Shown: positions 36,121 to 45,572, counted from the first letter of the stretch. The stretch is 64,000 nt of DNA from Pseudomonadota bacterium (GCA_018240405.1 JAFEFW010000620.1:1-64000), one strand, 5' to 3'. The notes: generated from the sequence alone by a model not told the origin. Made by a program: numbers and translations.

Positions 36121-36800
36121 GGATTTGTCCCGTTCAACACGAGACGCGCGGGGCCGGGAAAATCGACGGCAGCCCCCTTGTCCATCAGCATGAAGCCCTG
36201 CGCATCCAGCACGCCAAACGGGCCTTCCGCGTGGACCGCGCTCGATCCGGCGGCCGCGCCCGCCTTCATGTCAATGGTTGCGGCCTCGGTGTGCATCGTG
36301 GTGCCATCGTCGCGATACAGCGTCACGTCGTGGGTCAGGTCCAGCTGGCTGCCCTTCTGGATGTAGGTGCCCTTGCGGGCTGTCAGCATCATCCAGGTGC
36401 CGTTCTCCAGCGTGATGTCGCCCTTCGGCATGGTCAGCGCGATGCGATCGGGCTCGAGCTGCTTCGCCGTCTCCGCCGTCAGCGTGTAGGGCCGGCCCTT
36501 CTCGTCGATGCCCTTGTAGCGAAGGTCGATCATCCGGCCGCCTTCCACCTCGCCCGTCAACTGACCGGCGCCGATGCGGGTGCTGATCGTCGTGCGTTCG
36601 AGCTCCGGCCACAGCGCGATCAGCGCCAGCAGCACCATGGCGCCAGCGGGCAGCAGCCACTTGGTCAGGGTGATCAGGATGCGGCGGCGGGCGATCCGGC
36701 CCGGTGTGTGTCGGACGCGGCCGCGGGATCCGGAGCCTGGAATCAGGTAACCGCCGGTCCGGCGGTCCGGCTGGCCGCTGGTGAGGGGCGGCGCGCTCAT
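36117..36800 (-). CDS. lptC: LPS export protein LptC
   Basis: A 227-residue protein. A basic N-terminus is followed by one transmembrane helix (~58-78, KWLLPAGAMVLLALIALWP), then a periplasmic OstA-like beta-jellyroll with ITLENGTWMMLTARKGTYIQ and LTHDVTLYRDDGTTMHTEAA. LptC sits on the LptBFG complex and hands LPS to LptA. The unusually long N-terminus (~55 residues) is common in this lineage but unverified here. The gene overlaps kdsD upstream and lptA downstream by 4 bp each. Confidence 0.9.
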   Translation of the reverse strand: MSAPPLTSGQPDRRTGGYLIPGSGSRGRVRHTPGRIARRRILITLTKWLLPAGAMVLLALIALWPELERTTISTRIGAGQLTGEVEGGRMIDLRYKGIDEKGRPYTLTAETAKQLEPDRIALTMPKGDITLENGTWMMLTARKGTYIQKGSQLDLTHDVTLYRDDGTTMHTEAATIDMKAGAAAGSSAVHAEGPFGVLDAQGFMLMDKGAAVDFPGPARLVLNGTNP

Positions 36801-37813
36801 GCCAGCCCCGCGCGCAGCAGGTCGTGGACGTGCAGGATGCCAACCGGGCGGCTGTCGGTGTCCACCACGAACAGCGCGGTGACCGGACGATCGGGCGCAT
36901 TCATGATATGCAGCGCCTCGACCGCAAGGGCATCGGGCCCGATGGTGCGCGGAGTCAGCGTCATGATGTCCTTGACCCGGCGCGACAGCAGGTCGGGGCC
37001 CATCGACCGGCGGAGATCCCCATCGGTCACCATACCGATCAGCGCATTGTCCGGGGCCTGCACGCCCAGACAGCCGAAGCGCTTTTCGGTCATCAGCACC
37101 AGGGCCGCCGCCATCCGCATATCCGGATCAGCCAGCGGCATGGCGGTACCGGTGTGCATCAGCTCCCGCACGCGGCGCAGCCGGGCGCCGAGGCGGCCGC
37201 CGGGGTGGAAGGATCGAAAATCGGCGGCAGTGAAGCCGCGCCGGGTGAGCAGCGCCACTGCCAGCGCGTCGCCCAAGGCAAGCTGCATCGTTGTTGACGT
37301 CGTCGGCGCCAGGCCCATCGGGCAGGCCTCGGCCGCCGCTGGCAGGATCAGCGCGACATCTGCCGCCTGCGCCAGCGCCGATTGCGCTCGGGCGGTGATG
37401 GCGACCAGTGGCAGCGCGAAACGCCGCGCATGGGCGACAAGGTCAGCGAGTTCCGCCGTCTCCCCCGAATTGGACAGCGCCAGCACCGCGTCGCCCGGCA
37501 CGATCATGCCGAGGTCGCCATGCGATGCCTCGGCTGGGTGGACGAACAGGGCGGGGGTGCCGGTGGAGGCGAGGGTGGCGGCAATCTTGCGGCCGACATG
37601 GCCGGACTTGCCCATGCCGGAGACGACCACCCGTCCGGTGGCCACCGCCAGCCGGCCGACGGCATTGGCGAAGGCCGCGCCCAGACTATCGGCAAGTGCG
37701 GTCAGCCCGGCGGCTTCGGTGGCCAGGACCTCACGCGCCACGCGCAGATCGTCTTGCTCCGTTGCCTGCGGGCGTGACGGAGGTTCGGCGGTCAGGGTAG
37801 CGGGGTCGCTCAA
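36797..37813 (-). CDS. kdsD: Arabinose-5-phosphate isomerase KdsD/KpsF
   Basis: A 338-residue enzyme that converts ribulose-5-phosphate to arabinose-5-phosphate, the first step to Kdo for LPS. The SIS domain holds SGMGKSGHVGRKIAATLAST and HPAEASHGDLG, and NSGETAEL. Two CBS domains follow (~205-335: DIMTLTPRTIGPDALAVEA for the second one). The start is TTG 37813 with GGAAGAAGAA upstream; no ATG fits the N-terminus. The gene heads the kdsD-lptC-lptA-lptB operon (all overlaps ATGA). Confidence 0.93.
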   Translation of the reverse strand: MSDPATLTAEPPSRPQATEQDDLRVAREVLATEAAGLTALADSLGAAFANAVGRLAVATGRVVVSGMGKSGHVGRKIAATLASTGTPALFVHPAEASHGDLGMIVPGDAVLALSNSGETAELADLVAHARRFALPLVAITARAQSALAQAADVALILPAAAEACPMGLAPTTSTTMQLALGDALAVALLTRRGFTAADFRSFHPGGRLGARLRRVRELMHTGTAMPLADPDMRMAAALVLMTEKRFGCLGVQAPDNALIGMVTDGDLRRSMGPDLLSRRVKDIMTLTPRTIGPDALAVEALHIMNAPDRPVTALFVVDTDSRPVGILHVHDLLRAGLA

Positions 37814-37977
37814 GATCGATTCTTCTTCCGTGCTGTCCGTAAACTCTATGGGCCGGCCGGGTTCCGCAGGTCAACCGTTGAACTTTATCAAGCCGTTTCG
37901 GTGTTACGTCTCACCTTGCCGCGAGCCTGCCGCGGAAATGTGCCGCGACGATGGCAGCATACGTCGTTGCGGATCTG

Positions 37978-38637
37978 TCAGGACTGGTGGGCGAAAATAT
38001 CCGGCTGCTCATAGCCCAGCAGGTCGAGGCGGCCACGCGCCGGCAGAAACGCGAAGCACGCTTCGGCAAGGTCCAGTCGGTGCTCGCGGATCAGCAGCAC
38101 TTCCAGCTTCGCCCATAGTGCATGCAGGTGCAGTACGTCCGAGGCGGCGTAGGCGAGCTGCTCCGGGGTCAGCTCCATCGCGCCCCAGTCGGAGCTTTGC
38201 TGCTGCTTCGACAGCTCGACGCCCAGCAGGTCCTTGCACAGATCCTTCAGCCCGTGCTTGTCGGTGAAGGTGCGGACCAGTTTGGCCGCAATTTTCGTGC
38301 ACTTCACCGGGCTGACCGTAATGCCAAGGTAATGTTGCAGAACGGCCACGTCGAAGCGGGCGAAGTGCATCAGCTTCACCACGCCGGGATCGGACAGCAA
38401 GCGCTTCAAATTCGGACAGGCAAAGCCCAGGCCGCCGCGCTCCGGCGGGATCAGTTGCACGATGTGGCTATGGCCATCGCCGGCGGAGAGCTGGACGAGA
38501 CACAGCCGGTCGCGGTGCGGGTTCAGCCCCATCGTCTCGGTATCGACCGCGACCATCGTGCCAAGGGCGACGGTTTCCGGCAGGTCGTTCTGGTGCAGGT
38601 GGATGGTACCGCTGGGCATGAATTGCGTGAATCCCAC
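37978..38637 (-). CDS. rnd: Ribonuclease D (short form, exonuclease domain only)
   Basis: A 213- to 219-residue DEDDy 3'-5' exonuclease. Exo I is VDTETMGL (D and E), Exo II is MHFARFDVAVLQ (D), and Exo III is YAASDVLHL (Y and D). It stops after the exonuclease domain, so the HRDC domains of E. coli RNase D are lacking; this is common in alphaproteobacteria. RNase D trims 3' ends of tRNA precursors. The start is uncertain: GTG 38637 or ATG 38619 (MPSGTIHLHQND), the latter more family-like. It lies 134 bp downstream of the tRNA-Leu gene on the same strand. Confidence 0.88.
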   Translation of the reverse strand: MGFTQFMPSGTIHLHQNDLPETVALGTMVAVDTETMGLNPHRDRLCLVQLSAGDGHSHIVQLIPPERGGLGFACPNLKRLLSDPGVVKLMHFARFDVAVLQHYLGITVSPVKCTKIAAKLVRTFTDKHGLKDLCKDLLGVELSKQQQSSDWGAMELTPEQLAYAASDVLHLHALWAKLEVLLIREHRLDLAEACFAFLPARGRLDLLGYEQPDIFAHQS

Positions 38638-38770
38638 CGTTGGCCTGTCCGCTCCTGAAGACCGCCCGCTGGGCGGCTGCGCCGTATGCGTCTTCCTGGC
38701 TCACGCCATGTTGGCGTCTGGCCCGGCTTCGGTCATGCGGCCGGGGCTCCGGTCGTACTGCCGCCGGTGA

Positions 38771-38857
38771 TGGTGCCCAGGAGAAGACTCGAACTTCCAC
38801 GACATTGCTGCCACAGGTACCTGAAACCTGCGCGTCTACCAATTCCGCCACCTGGGC
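38771..38857 (-). tRNA. tRNA-Leu (anticodon CAG), CCA encoded
   Basis: Read on the minus strand, the gene starts GCCCAGG and ends CCTGGGCACCA, so the acceptor stem pairs seven for seven and CCA is encoded (38771-38773). The anticodon stem CAGGT/ACCTG encloses loop TTCAGGT with CAG (read from 38823 to 38821). The D-loop TTGGTAGA and T-arm GTTCGAGT are normal, and the long variable arm (TGTGGCAGCAATGTCG region) marks a class II tRNA-Leu. It would read CTG codons, which dominate leucine usage here. Confidence 0.93.
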
Positions 38858-39037
38858 AAGGAGGGGACCGCCGCGCCGTGAGGCCTCGGCAGGGCGCGGC
38901 ATGTAGCCTTGGCCCGGTGCGGCGTCAACACCCTGTTTGCGTTTGCAGCGCTTTTCTGTCTCGCCTGCCTTGAGGCAAAGCCGCATGAGGCTTATCAGGC
39001 GCCGCGGCGATCAGCGTATCTCGGGAGATCAGCGGAC

Positions 39038-40000
39038 ATGGCGACGCGCAGGGTAGCGACGGTCTTCGGCGGTTCCGGCTTCATAGGCCGCTATGTGGTC
39101 AAGCGGCTGGCGCAACGCGGCTATGTCGTGCGCGTGGCGGTGCGTGATCCGGAGGGTGCGCTGTTCCTAAAGCCGATGGGTGCTGTCGGACAGATCGTGC
39201 CGCTGTTCGCCCCGCTGACGCGCGAGCCCCTTGTCCGCCGCGCGGTGGAGGATGCCGAAGTGGTGGTGAACGCCGTCGGCATCCTGGTCGAAACCGGCGG
39301 GCGGACCTATAGCGGGGTCCACACGGAAGGGGCGCAGCATATCGCCAAGGCCGCTGCGGAGGCCGGCGTGCAGCGTCTTCTGCATGTCTCGGCCATCGGC
39401 GCCGATCCGAACAGCCCCAGCCGTTACGGCGCGTCCAAGGGCCTGGGCGATCAGGCGGTGACGGCAGCGTTCCCGCGGGTGACGATCCTGCGGCCGTCGC
39501 TGGTGTTCGGGCCCGAGGACAATTTCTTCAACCGCTTCGCCGAGATTGCGCGCCTGTCGCCGGTGATGCCAGTGATCTCGGGCGATACGAAGATGCAGCC
39601 GGTCTATATCGGCGACGTGGCTGACGCGGTGATGGTGGCGCTGTCCGACCCGTCGACAGAGGGCAAGATCTTCCAGCTTGGCGGCCCCGAGGTGCTGACC
39701 TTCCGCGAGATACTGAAGCTGATCCTGAAGTTCACCAATCGCGACCGCACACTGTTTGAGGTCTCGCCTGGCCTGGCCAGCCTGCAGGCGTCGATCATGC
39801 AGCATTTGCCGGGCAAGCCGCTGACGCCGGACCAGTTGATCATGCTGGGGCAGGACAACGTGGTCCCCCAGGGCGCGCTGGGCCTGTCGGATTTGGGCAT
39901 CATCCCGACGCCGATCGAGCTAATCGTGCCCACCTATCTGTCGCGCTACCAGCCGGGCGGCGGCCGCCGGCCAGTGGTGCCGGCGCCTGAGCGGGGATAG
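39038..40000 (+). CDS. NDUFA9-like complex I-associated NAD(P)-binding protein
   Basis: A 320-residue protein of the extended short-chain dehydrogenase superfamily, most like the group related to mitochondrial complex I subunit NDUFA9. The Rossmann motif is VFGGSGFIGRYVVKRL; YGASK carries the Y-x-x-x-K pair, and LRPSLVFGPEDNFFNRFA and MQPVYIGDVADAV are group motifs. In bacteria such proteins are often of unknown or NADH-dehydrogenase-related role. ATG 39038 follows GGGAG at proper distance; the longer frame from 38909 would overlap the tRNA leader and lacks a ribosome site. It is divergent from tRNA-Leu/rnd and convergent with a histidine kinase gene. Confidence 0.85.
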   Translation: MATRRVATVFGGSGFIGRYVVKRLAQRGYVVRVAVRDPEGALFLKPMGAVGQIVPLFAPLTREPLVRRAVEDAEVVVNAVGILVETGGRTYSGVHTEGAQHIAKAAAEAGVQRLLHVSAIGADPNSPSRYGASKGLGDQAVTAAFPRVTILRPSLVFGPEDNFFNRFAEIARLSPVMPVISGDTKMQPVYIGDVADAVMVALSDPSTEGKIFQLGGPEVLTFREILKLILKFTNRDRTLFEVSPGLASLQASIMQHLPGKPLTPDQLIMLGQDNVVPQGALGLSDLGIIPTPIELIVPTYLSRYQPGGGRRPVVPAPERG

Positions 40001-40143
40001 TTGCGGCATTCCTGGCTGCTTTGGCGCAGCCTTCGTTTGCCGGTCGATGAGTTCCGGCAGCGAACGGTCTTGGCACCGCCCTCTTGGCGCCTTGGCGGTT
40101 CAGTACGCAGGCCATCCACACGTCGGCCTCTGACGCCTCGCGG

Positions 40144-41466
40144 CTACACTGGCAGCCGGATAGAGGCCCGCAGGCCGCCGAGCGGGCTGTCTTCAAGGAC
40201 GATCTCGCCGCCATGGGCGCGGACGATATCGCGGGCAATCGTCAGTCCCAGGCCTGTGCCGCCGACGGAGTCACTTTCGAACGGCCGGAACACGCTTTCC
40301 CGCCGGTCCGCCGCAATGCCTGGCCCGTCATCGTCCACCGTGACCAGCACCGCCCGGCCCTGTTCCACCGCGGCCAGGACAACGTGGTGGGCATGGCGGC
40401 GGGCGTTGTCGACCAGGTTGGTGATCGCCCGCTTCACCGCGTCGGCGCGCAGCTTCAGCGTCAGATCCGCCGGCACCTCCAGATCCAGCTGCGTGCCGGC
40501 ACGCCGTGCGCCGGCGGCAATGTCGTCCAGCAGCGTGGCGAGGTTGACGGGCTCCGCCTGTTCGGTGCCCTCGCCGCGGGCAAAGGCGAGGTAGCCGGCG
40601 ATCATCCGGTCCATCTCCTCCACATCCGCCGTCATTTCGGCAACGTCCGGTTCGAGGTCCGGCGTGCGCGGCAGCATCGCCAGCGCGAGGCGCAATCGGG
40701 TCAGCGGCGTGCGCAGATCGTGCGACACGCCAGCCAGCATTTCGGTCCGCTGGGCCAGGAAGCGGCGGATACGCTCCTGCATCCGGTTGAAGGCCGCCGC
40801 CGCCTGTCGGACCTCCGACGCACCCTCCGGCCGGATCGGGCCGACGTCGCGGCCGATCCCGAAAGCTTCGGCTGCTCGGGCGAGCCGGCGAATGGCACGC
40901 ACCTGGTTGCGCATGAACAGCGCGGCAATGGCGAACAGCAGGCCCGCAGTGCCAACCAGCCAGCCGACGAACAAATAGATCGTGCCGGTTGCGAGGCGCT
41001 TACGCGGTGCCTCCACGTCCAGCACGCCGTCAGGCAGTTGCAGCCGGATCAGCACAGTGCGCGGGTCGTAGCTCCAGTCCATGGTGAAGGGAATTTTGAA
41101 CTTTTCCCGCAGCGCCGCTTCCAGGTCGTCGTCCATGGGCCCCAGGACGTTGATGCGCTTGTACGGCTCCAGCGTCGCGCCGGGCTCCAGCTTCATCGTG
41201 GTGACGAACTGGTTCTTTGACAGTTGCAGGATCATGTCCCGATCCTCGGGCAGCCGGTTCATCAGGTCGATGACGAAGGCGATCTCGCCGGCGATCGAGC
41301 CCGACAGGCGGCGCGACACCAGGCCGAGATGGCTGCCATAGAAGATCTGCAACGCCACAGCCTGTACCAGCACCAACGGTACCAGCATGATCAGCAACGT
41401 CCGCCCCAGCAACGACTGGGGCATATAGCGCTTCATCCGATCGCCGAACGGGACGCGGATGCGCAC
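40144..41466 (-). CDS. Two-component sensor histidine kinase (EnvZ-like)
   Basis: A 440-residue membrane sensor. Two transmembrane helices (~19-41 and ~163-185) flank a periplasmic sensor domain; HAMP follows (~188-240), then the H-box AGVSHDLRTPLTRLR with phospho-acceptor H249. The N-box is NLVDNARRHA, the G1/G2 motifs are DDGPGIA and GGTGLGLTI. It phosphorylates an OmpR-type regulator, almost certainly the adjacent one, whose gene ends 3 bp before this gene's start. GTG 41466 or ATG 41436 starts it. The signal sensed is unknown. It completes the three-gene MarR-regulator-kinase operon. Confidence 0.9.
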   Translation of the reverse strand: MRIRVPFGDRMKRYMPQSLLGRTLLIMLVPLVLVQAVALQIFYGSHLGLVSRRLSGSIAGEIAFVIDLMNRLPEDRDMILQLSKNQFVTTMKLEPGATLEPYKRINVLGPMDDDLEAALREKFKIPFTMDWSYDPRTVLIRLQLPDGVLDVEAPRKRLATGTIYLFVGWLVGTAGLLFAIAALFMRNQVRAIRRLARAAEAFGIGRDVGPIRPEGASEVRQAAAAFNRMQERIRRFLAQRTEMLAGVSHDLRTPLTRLRLALAMLPRTPDLEPDVAEMTADVEEMDRMIAGYLAFARGEGTEQAEPVNLATLLDDIAAGARRAGTQLDLEVPADLTLKLRADAVKRAITNLVDNARRHAHHVVLAAVEQGRAVLVTVDDDGPGIAADRRESVFRPFESDSVGGTGLGLTIARDIVRAHGGEIVLEDSPLGGLRASIRLPV

Positions 41467-41469
41467 GGG

Positions 41470-42171
41470 TTAGACCCCCGGCTTGAGAATGTAGCCGCGG
41501 CCCCGCACCGTGTGCAGGAAACGCGGCTCCTTCGGGTCGACCTCGATCTTGCGGCGCAGGCGGACGACCTGCACGTCGACCGCCCGCTCACCGGAATCGT
41601 CCATCTGCAGCGCTTCGGCGATCTCCTCGCGCGACAGCACTTCATTCGCCTTGCGGGCCAGCGCGGTCAGCAGCGCGGCCTCACCGCCGGTCAAACGGAT
41701 CGGGCCGGCGGCGTCGCGCAGTTCGCCGCGCTCGACGTCGAATTCGGCTGTCCCGATGCGGATTGGGCCAGATGGCGCCTCGGGCACCGGTGGCGGCGTG
41801 GCCCGGCGCAGCAGCGCGCGGATGCGCAGCACCAGCTCGCGCGGCTCGAACGGCTTGCCAAGGTAGTCATCCGCGCCCGCCTCAAACCCAGCGATGCGGT
41901 CCTCCGGCGCGCCGCGGGCGGTCAGCAGCAGCACCGGCAGATCGGTGTACTGACCCTCGGCCCGCAACGACTGGATCAGGTCGAGGCCGCTTTCGCCCGG
42001 CATCATCACGTCCAGCACCATCAGGTCGGGGTTGATCGCCCGCAGTTTGGCCCGAGCGTCGGCGGCGTCGCCCGAGGCGGTGACGCGAAATCCCTCACTG
42101 GCGAGGTAGCGGGCGAGACGCTCCCGCAGGCGGGCATCGTCCTCGACAACCAGGATGAGCGAGTCGTCCAC
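41470..42171 (-). CDS. petR: OmpR-family response regulator (PetR-like)
   Basis: A 233-residue response regulator. Receiver domain (~1-125) has acidic ED/DD (residues 10-12), phosphorylated D54 in LMVLDVMMP, T and K in LLLTARG and LGKPFEPRELV. A C-terminal winged helix (~135-230) has ERAVDVQVVRLRRKIE, typical of OmpR/PhoB. The start GTG 42171 overlaps the MarR-type gene's stop by one base, so translation is coupled. PetR-PetP pairs are known from Rhodobacter, where they affect cytochrome bc1 and c synthesis. The name is taken from that gene order, not from function shown here. Confidence 0.85.
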   Translation of the reverse strand: MDDSLILVVEDDARLRERLARYLASEGFRVTASGDAADARAKLRAINPDLMVLDVMMPGESGLDLIQSLRAEGQYTDLPVLLLTARGAPEDRIAGFEAGADDYLGKPFEPRELVLRIRALLRRATPPPVPEAPSGPIRIGTAEFDVERGELRDAAGPIRLTGGEAALLTALARKANEVLSREEIAEALQMDDSGERAVDVQVVRLRRKIEVDPKEPRFLHTVRGRGYILKPGV

Positions 42172-42719
42172 TATGCGTCCTCGGCCGAACCGGTGCCATC
42201 CACATAGGCCCTGGCGCCCTGATCCATCAACGCCCGCATCACCGCCCGAAACCCCTCCACTGCCTCCGGCCCGGCCTGCAGATAGGCTTGGCTCAGCAGG
42301 TTACGCTGCGACTCGAACAGGCGGCGTTCCAGCGCCTTGCCCTTGTCGGTCAGGGTCAGCAGCCGCAGCCGCCGGTCCTCGTAACCCGGCGCCTGGGCGA
42401 CGTAACCGTCCTCGACCAGCAGGTTCAGCACGCGGGCGAGCGATTGCTTGGTGATACGAAGAATATGCAGCAGCGCCGAGACGGTCAGCCCAGGATTTCG
42501 TCCGATGAAGTGCAAAGCACGATGATGTGCCCGGCCCAGGCCCAGCTCCTCCAACACCTTATCGGCGACGTTGGTAAAGTCGCGGTAGGCGAAGAACAGC
42601 AGGTCCTGCGCCTGGCGCATCTGTGCCTCGCTCAGGTCGAGCGGCGGTGCCGCCGGCGGCAATTTCGGCGGCGGCACGAAACGGTCGGCCCCGGGCTTCG
42701 GCTTCAGCATGGCAGCCAT
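42171..42719 (-). CDS. petP: MarR-family transcriptional regulator (PetP-like)
   Basis: A 182-residue MarR-type winged-helix protein. The recognition region is LTVSALLHILRITKQSLARV followed by the wing GYVAQAPGYEDRRLRLLTLT. A conserved N-terminal SEAQMRQAQDLLFFAYRDFT is seen in PetP-like proteins beside PetR. The start is uncertain between ATG 42719 and ATG 42710. It is divergent from ilvE with 102 bp between, so it may regulate both itself and ilvE. Downstream, its stop overlaps the response regulator start. Confidence 0.82.
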   Translation of the reverse strand: MAAMLKPKPGADRFVPPPKLPPAAPPLDLSEAQMRQAQDLLFFAYRDFTNVADKVLEELGLGRAHHRALHFIGRNPGLTVSALLHILRITKQSLARVLNLLVEDGYVAQAPGYEDRRLRLLTLTDKGKALERRLFESQRNLLSQAYLQAGPEAVEGFRAVMRALMDQGARAYVDGTGSAEDA

Positions 42720-42821
42720 TCCGGGGGCGGAGCGGCAAGATAGGTCAGCATTATTGACTTAACGGTCACTTCGCTTTAAACCGACCATGCTGCACGAAAG
42801 AAAATTGCGGAGGAGTTGACC

Positions 42822-43721
42822 ATGGCGTTGCTTCCTTTCGACGATCGCGACGGATGGATCTGGCTGGACGGCTCATTGATTCCCTGGCGAGAGGCACGAC
42901 TGCATGTTCTATCGCACGGTCTGCACTATGCCAGCGCGGTATTTGAGGGTGAGCGCGCCTATCGCGGCAATATTTTCCGTCTGCGCGACCACACCAATCG
43001 CTTCCTCAATTCCGCGCGCCTGCTGATGTTCCAGATTCCGTACTCAGCCGAACAGATCGATGCCGCTTGCCTGCAGGTGCTGGAGGCGAACGGGCTGACT
43101 GACGCCTATGTCCGGCCGGTAGCGTGGCGGGGGACCGAACAACTGGCCGTCTCGCCGTCCGGTACAACTATTCACACAGCGATCGCCGCCTGGTCGTGGC
43201 CGAGCTATTTCGAAGGCGAACGGATGGATGGCATCCGGATGATGGAGGGGACGTGGCGGCGCCCGTCACCGGAAACCGCACCGACCGACGCCAAGGCTTC
43301 GGCGCTCTACATGATCGGCTCGATGAACAAGCTGCAGGCGGAGCAGGCGGGCTATGCCGACGCGCTGCTGCTGGACTGGCGCGGTTACGTGGCCGAGGCG
43401 ACCGGCGCCAATGTGTTCCTGGTGTTCGACGGCGAACTGCACACGCCGTTGTGCGAGGGGTTCCTCAATGGGCTGACGCGCCAGTCGGTGATCAGCCTGG
43501 CGCGTCGGGCCCAGATGAAGGTGGTGGAGCGGCATATCGAGCACGGTGAGTTAGCCACTGCGACCGAGGTGCTGGTCACGGGCACGGCGGCGGAGGTGAC
43601 GGCGGTGCGGGAGATCGGGCCGCATCGTTACACGCCCGGGCGGATCACCGAGACGTTGATGAAAGCGTTCGACGACCTCGTGATGCGGCCGCCGGCGGAG
43701 GTGGATCGCATCTGCGCCTGA
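42822..43721 (+). CDS. ilvE: Branched-chain amino acid aminotransferase
   Basis: A 299-residue PLP enzyme, class IV aminotransferase fold. WLDGSLIPWREARLHVLSHG is the N-terminal family motif; GVFEGERAY-type region appears as VFEGERAYRG; the PLP lysine is in DAKASALY, and GYVAEATGANVFLVF carries the conserved glutamate. It interconverts branched-chain 2-oxo acids and Leu/Ile/Val with glutamate. D-amino acid aminotransferase is less likely in this context. ATG 42822 follows GGAGGAG. The hairpin CCGGCC/GGCCGG at 43745-43761 lies past its stop. Confidence 0.93.
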   Translation: MALLPFDDRDGWIWLDGSLIPWREARLHVLSHGLHYASAVFEGERAYRGNIFRLRDHTNRFLNSARLLMFQIPYSAEQIDAACLQVLEANGLTDAYVRPVAWRGTEQLAVSPSGTTIHTAIAAWSWPSYFEGERMDGIRMMEGTWRRPSPETAPTDAKASALYMIGSMNKLQAEQAGYADALLLDWRGYVAEATGANVFLVFDGELHTPLCEGFLNGLTRQSVISLARRAQMKVVERHIEHGELATATEVLVTGTAAEVTAVREIGPHRYTPGRITETLMKAFDDLVMRPPAEVDRICA

Positions 43722-43787
43722 GACTATAGCGTGTAGGATTGTACCCGGCCGCTTTGGCCGGAGCCAACCACGCGCGACGGGGGCTGC

Positions 43788-45080
43788 TTGAGCGACACCG
43801 ACATCGTCATCATCGGCGCGGGACTGGCCGGCCTGGGCGCCGCCGCCGCGGTGCGAGAGGCGGGACTTCGCTGCGTGGTGCTGGAAGCCGCGGATCGGGC
43901 TGGCGGCAGAGCCTGGACGACGCAGCCGGCGGCACTGGGCGGCGTGTGGTTCGACATGGGCGCGGTGTGGTTCCATGACGCTGAGCACAACCCGCTGGTC
44001 GATATCGCCCATGCTGCCGGCGACAGGCTGCTGCGGTCTGACGAGTTGCGGCGCGAAGTCACCTTTGTCGGCAACCGGCCGGCGACCGATGCCGAACTCG
44101 ATGACTATGCCGGCGCCTGGAGCCGTTACGAAGCGAAGGCAGCCGAGGTCCTGGCGGCGGGGGACGTGCCGTTGTCCGAGATCGCACGCCGCATGCCGGG
44201 CGATCGCTGGGCGGCAACGATTGAGGCGTGGGAGGGGCCGGTAATCTGCGCCGTCGACGCTGACCGGTTCAGCGCGCTGGATTGGCGCCGCAACGCTCTC
44301 GGCGGCAGCAACCTTGTGCCGGACGGTGGCATCGGCGCCTGGGTGCAGCGGCGACTGACGGCCGGGGTGGACATCCGGCTGTCGACGCCTGTGCGGACCA
44401 TATGGTGGGGTGGTCCCGGCGGCCGGGTAAGGGTGGAGACGGACCGCGGTGTGGTGAGCGCCGGAGCCTGCATCGTCACGGTTTCGACCGGCGTGCTGGG
44501 GGCAGGCGCTTTGCGCTTCGATCCCGTGTTGCCGCCGCGGGTGGTGGATGCCGTGCAGGCGCTGCCCATGGGGCTGGCAATCAAGGTGGCGCTACGCGCG
44601 GTGGGGCCGGATCGGCTCGGCCTGGAAACGCATTCGTCGGTCGATTGCTGCGTGCCGGCAAGCGGTGCGCCATTGATGCCGTTCCAGTGCTGGCCGTTCG
44701 GGCGGGACTACGTCCAGGGCTGGATTGGCGGGTCGGTCGCCTGGGAGCTGGCGGCCCAGGGGGACGAGGCGTGCGTTGACTTCGCCCTTGGCTACCTGCG
44801 TGGGCTGTTCGGCGGCCGGGTGGATCGGCTGTTTGCCGGCGGTGAATCGTTGGTCACGCGGTGGGACGCCGATCCTTGGGTGCGGGGTGCGTATTGTTAC
44901 GCTACGCCGGGGAATGCCACGGCGCGTGATGTGCTGGCGGAGCCGGTGGCTGATGGACGGCTGATGTTCGCGGGGGAGGCGTGCCATGTCGGCTTTGCCG
45001 GTACCGTCGCTGGGGCGTGGATCAGCGGGCAGAAGGCAGCCGAGATTGCGGTGCGGGCGATTGGTGTTCGGCATAGTTGA
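43788..45080 (+). CDS. FAD-dependent amine oxidase
   Basis: A 430-residue flavoprotein of the monoamine oxidase family. The N-terminal Rossmann motif IIGAGLAGLGAAAAV is followed by EAADRAGGRAWT (GG doublet with R), and the C-terminal GRLMFAGEACHVGFAGTVAGA is the FAD-closing motif. Family members oxidise amines or polyamines to aldehydes and H2O2. The substrate is unknown. It starts with TTG at 43788 (SDTDIVIIGAG), with GGGGG upstream. No signal peptide. It follows ilvE by 66 bp, so the two may be cotranscribed unless the hairpin between them terminates. Confidence 0.85.
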   Translation: MSDTDIVIIGAGLAGLGAAAAVREAGLRCVVLEAADRAGGRAWTTQPAALGGVWFDMGAVWFHDAEHNPLVDIAHAAGDRLLRSDELRREVTFVGNRPATDAELDDYAGAWSRYEAKAAEVLAAGDVPLSEIARRMPGDRWAATIEAWEGPVICAVDADRFSALDWRRNALGGSNLVPDGGIGAWVQRRLTAGVDIRLSTPVRTIWWGGPGGRVRVETDRGVVSAGACIVTVSTGVLGAGALRFDPVLPPRVVDAVQALPMGLAIKVALRAVGPDRLGLETHSSVDCCVPASGAPLMPFQCWPFGRDYVQGWIGGSVAWELAAQGDEACVDFALGYLRGLFGGRVDRLFAGGESLVTRWDADPWVRGAYCYATPGNATARDVLAEPVADGRLMFAGEACHVGFAGTVAGAWISGQKAAEIAVRAIGVRHS

Positions 45081-45572
45081 GTCGGCCAAGCCAGTAGCCT
45101 TGGCGGGATGAAGTGTGGGCTGGCGGGGTAGCCGCCGTCGGCTTGTGCTGGTGGAGAGGGGGATCATCAAGCCGACACGGAGGGCACGAAGGACACGCGG
45201 AGTTGCGCTGAGGAACGCCCGAGGCGTTCGCAATGCCTGTCGGCGGTTATTCCGGTATTAATAAGTCAGGAAAGACGCGCTCGTGCCGGGTCTGGCATTA
45301 CATGGCGCATGGCGTGGCAATTTCCATTACTTGATCGATCGGTAAATTATATTTCGAATCCGTTAGGATAGGCGAGGGAGCGCCGGAATGCGTTGATCCC
45401 GCATTTGAATAAGCTTCTCGCCGGCTTGCGCAGCGTCATTGATGAGCGCGAAGGCGGGACGGCCAAATCGGCGCTTTCGGCGGGCATGTATCGGTTCGTA
45501 TTGTTCTGGACAGAGCAGCCTGAACATTCCGCAGACAAATGCGCGGCATTGGTGGGCCAGGCCGCGCCGGCG
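45081..45572. other. Intergenic region, partly AT-rich
   Basis: 492 bp between convergent genes. The part at ~45240-45420 is clearly AT-richer than the flanks. A short plus-strand frame from 45393 runs into the antisense of ptsI and has no ribosome site; a 63-residue minus-strand frame at 45347-45538 also lacks support. A sequence starting CACGGAGGGCACGAAGG (45176 on) is of the type often dispersed between bacterial genes. Nothing else recognisable. Confidence 0.45.

Noticed and set aside
36081-38267. A 728-codon plus-strand open frame across lptC, kdsD and rnd
   Set aside because: Antisense to three well-supported overlapping genes on the minus strand; no domain and no ribosome site.
40001-40143. 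Terminator between the NDUFA9-like gene and the histidine kinase gene
   Set aside because: Only short, interrupted stems (GCCGG/CCGGC with a 10-nt loop); not convincing enough to list.
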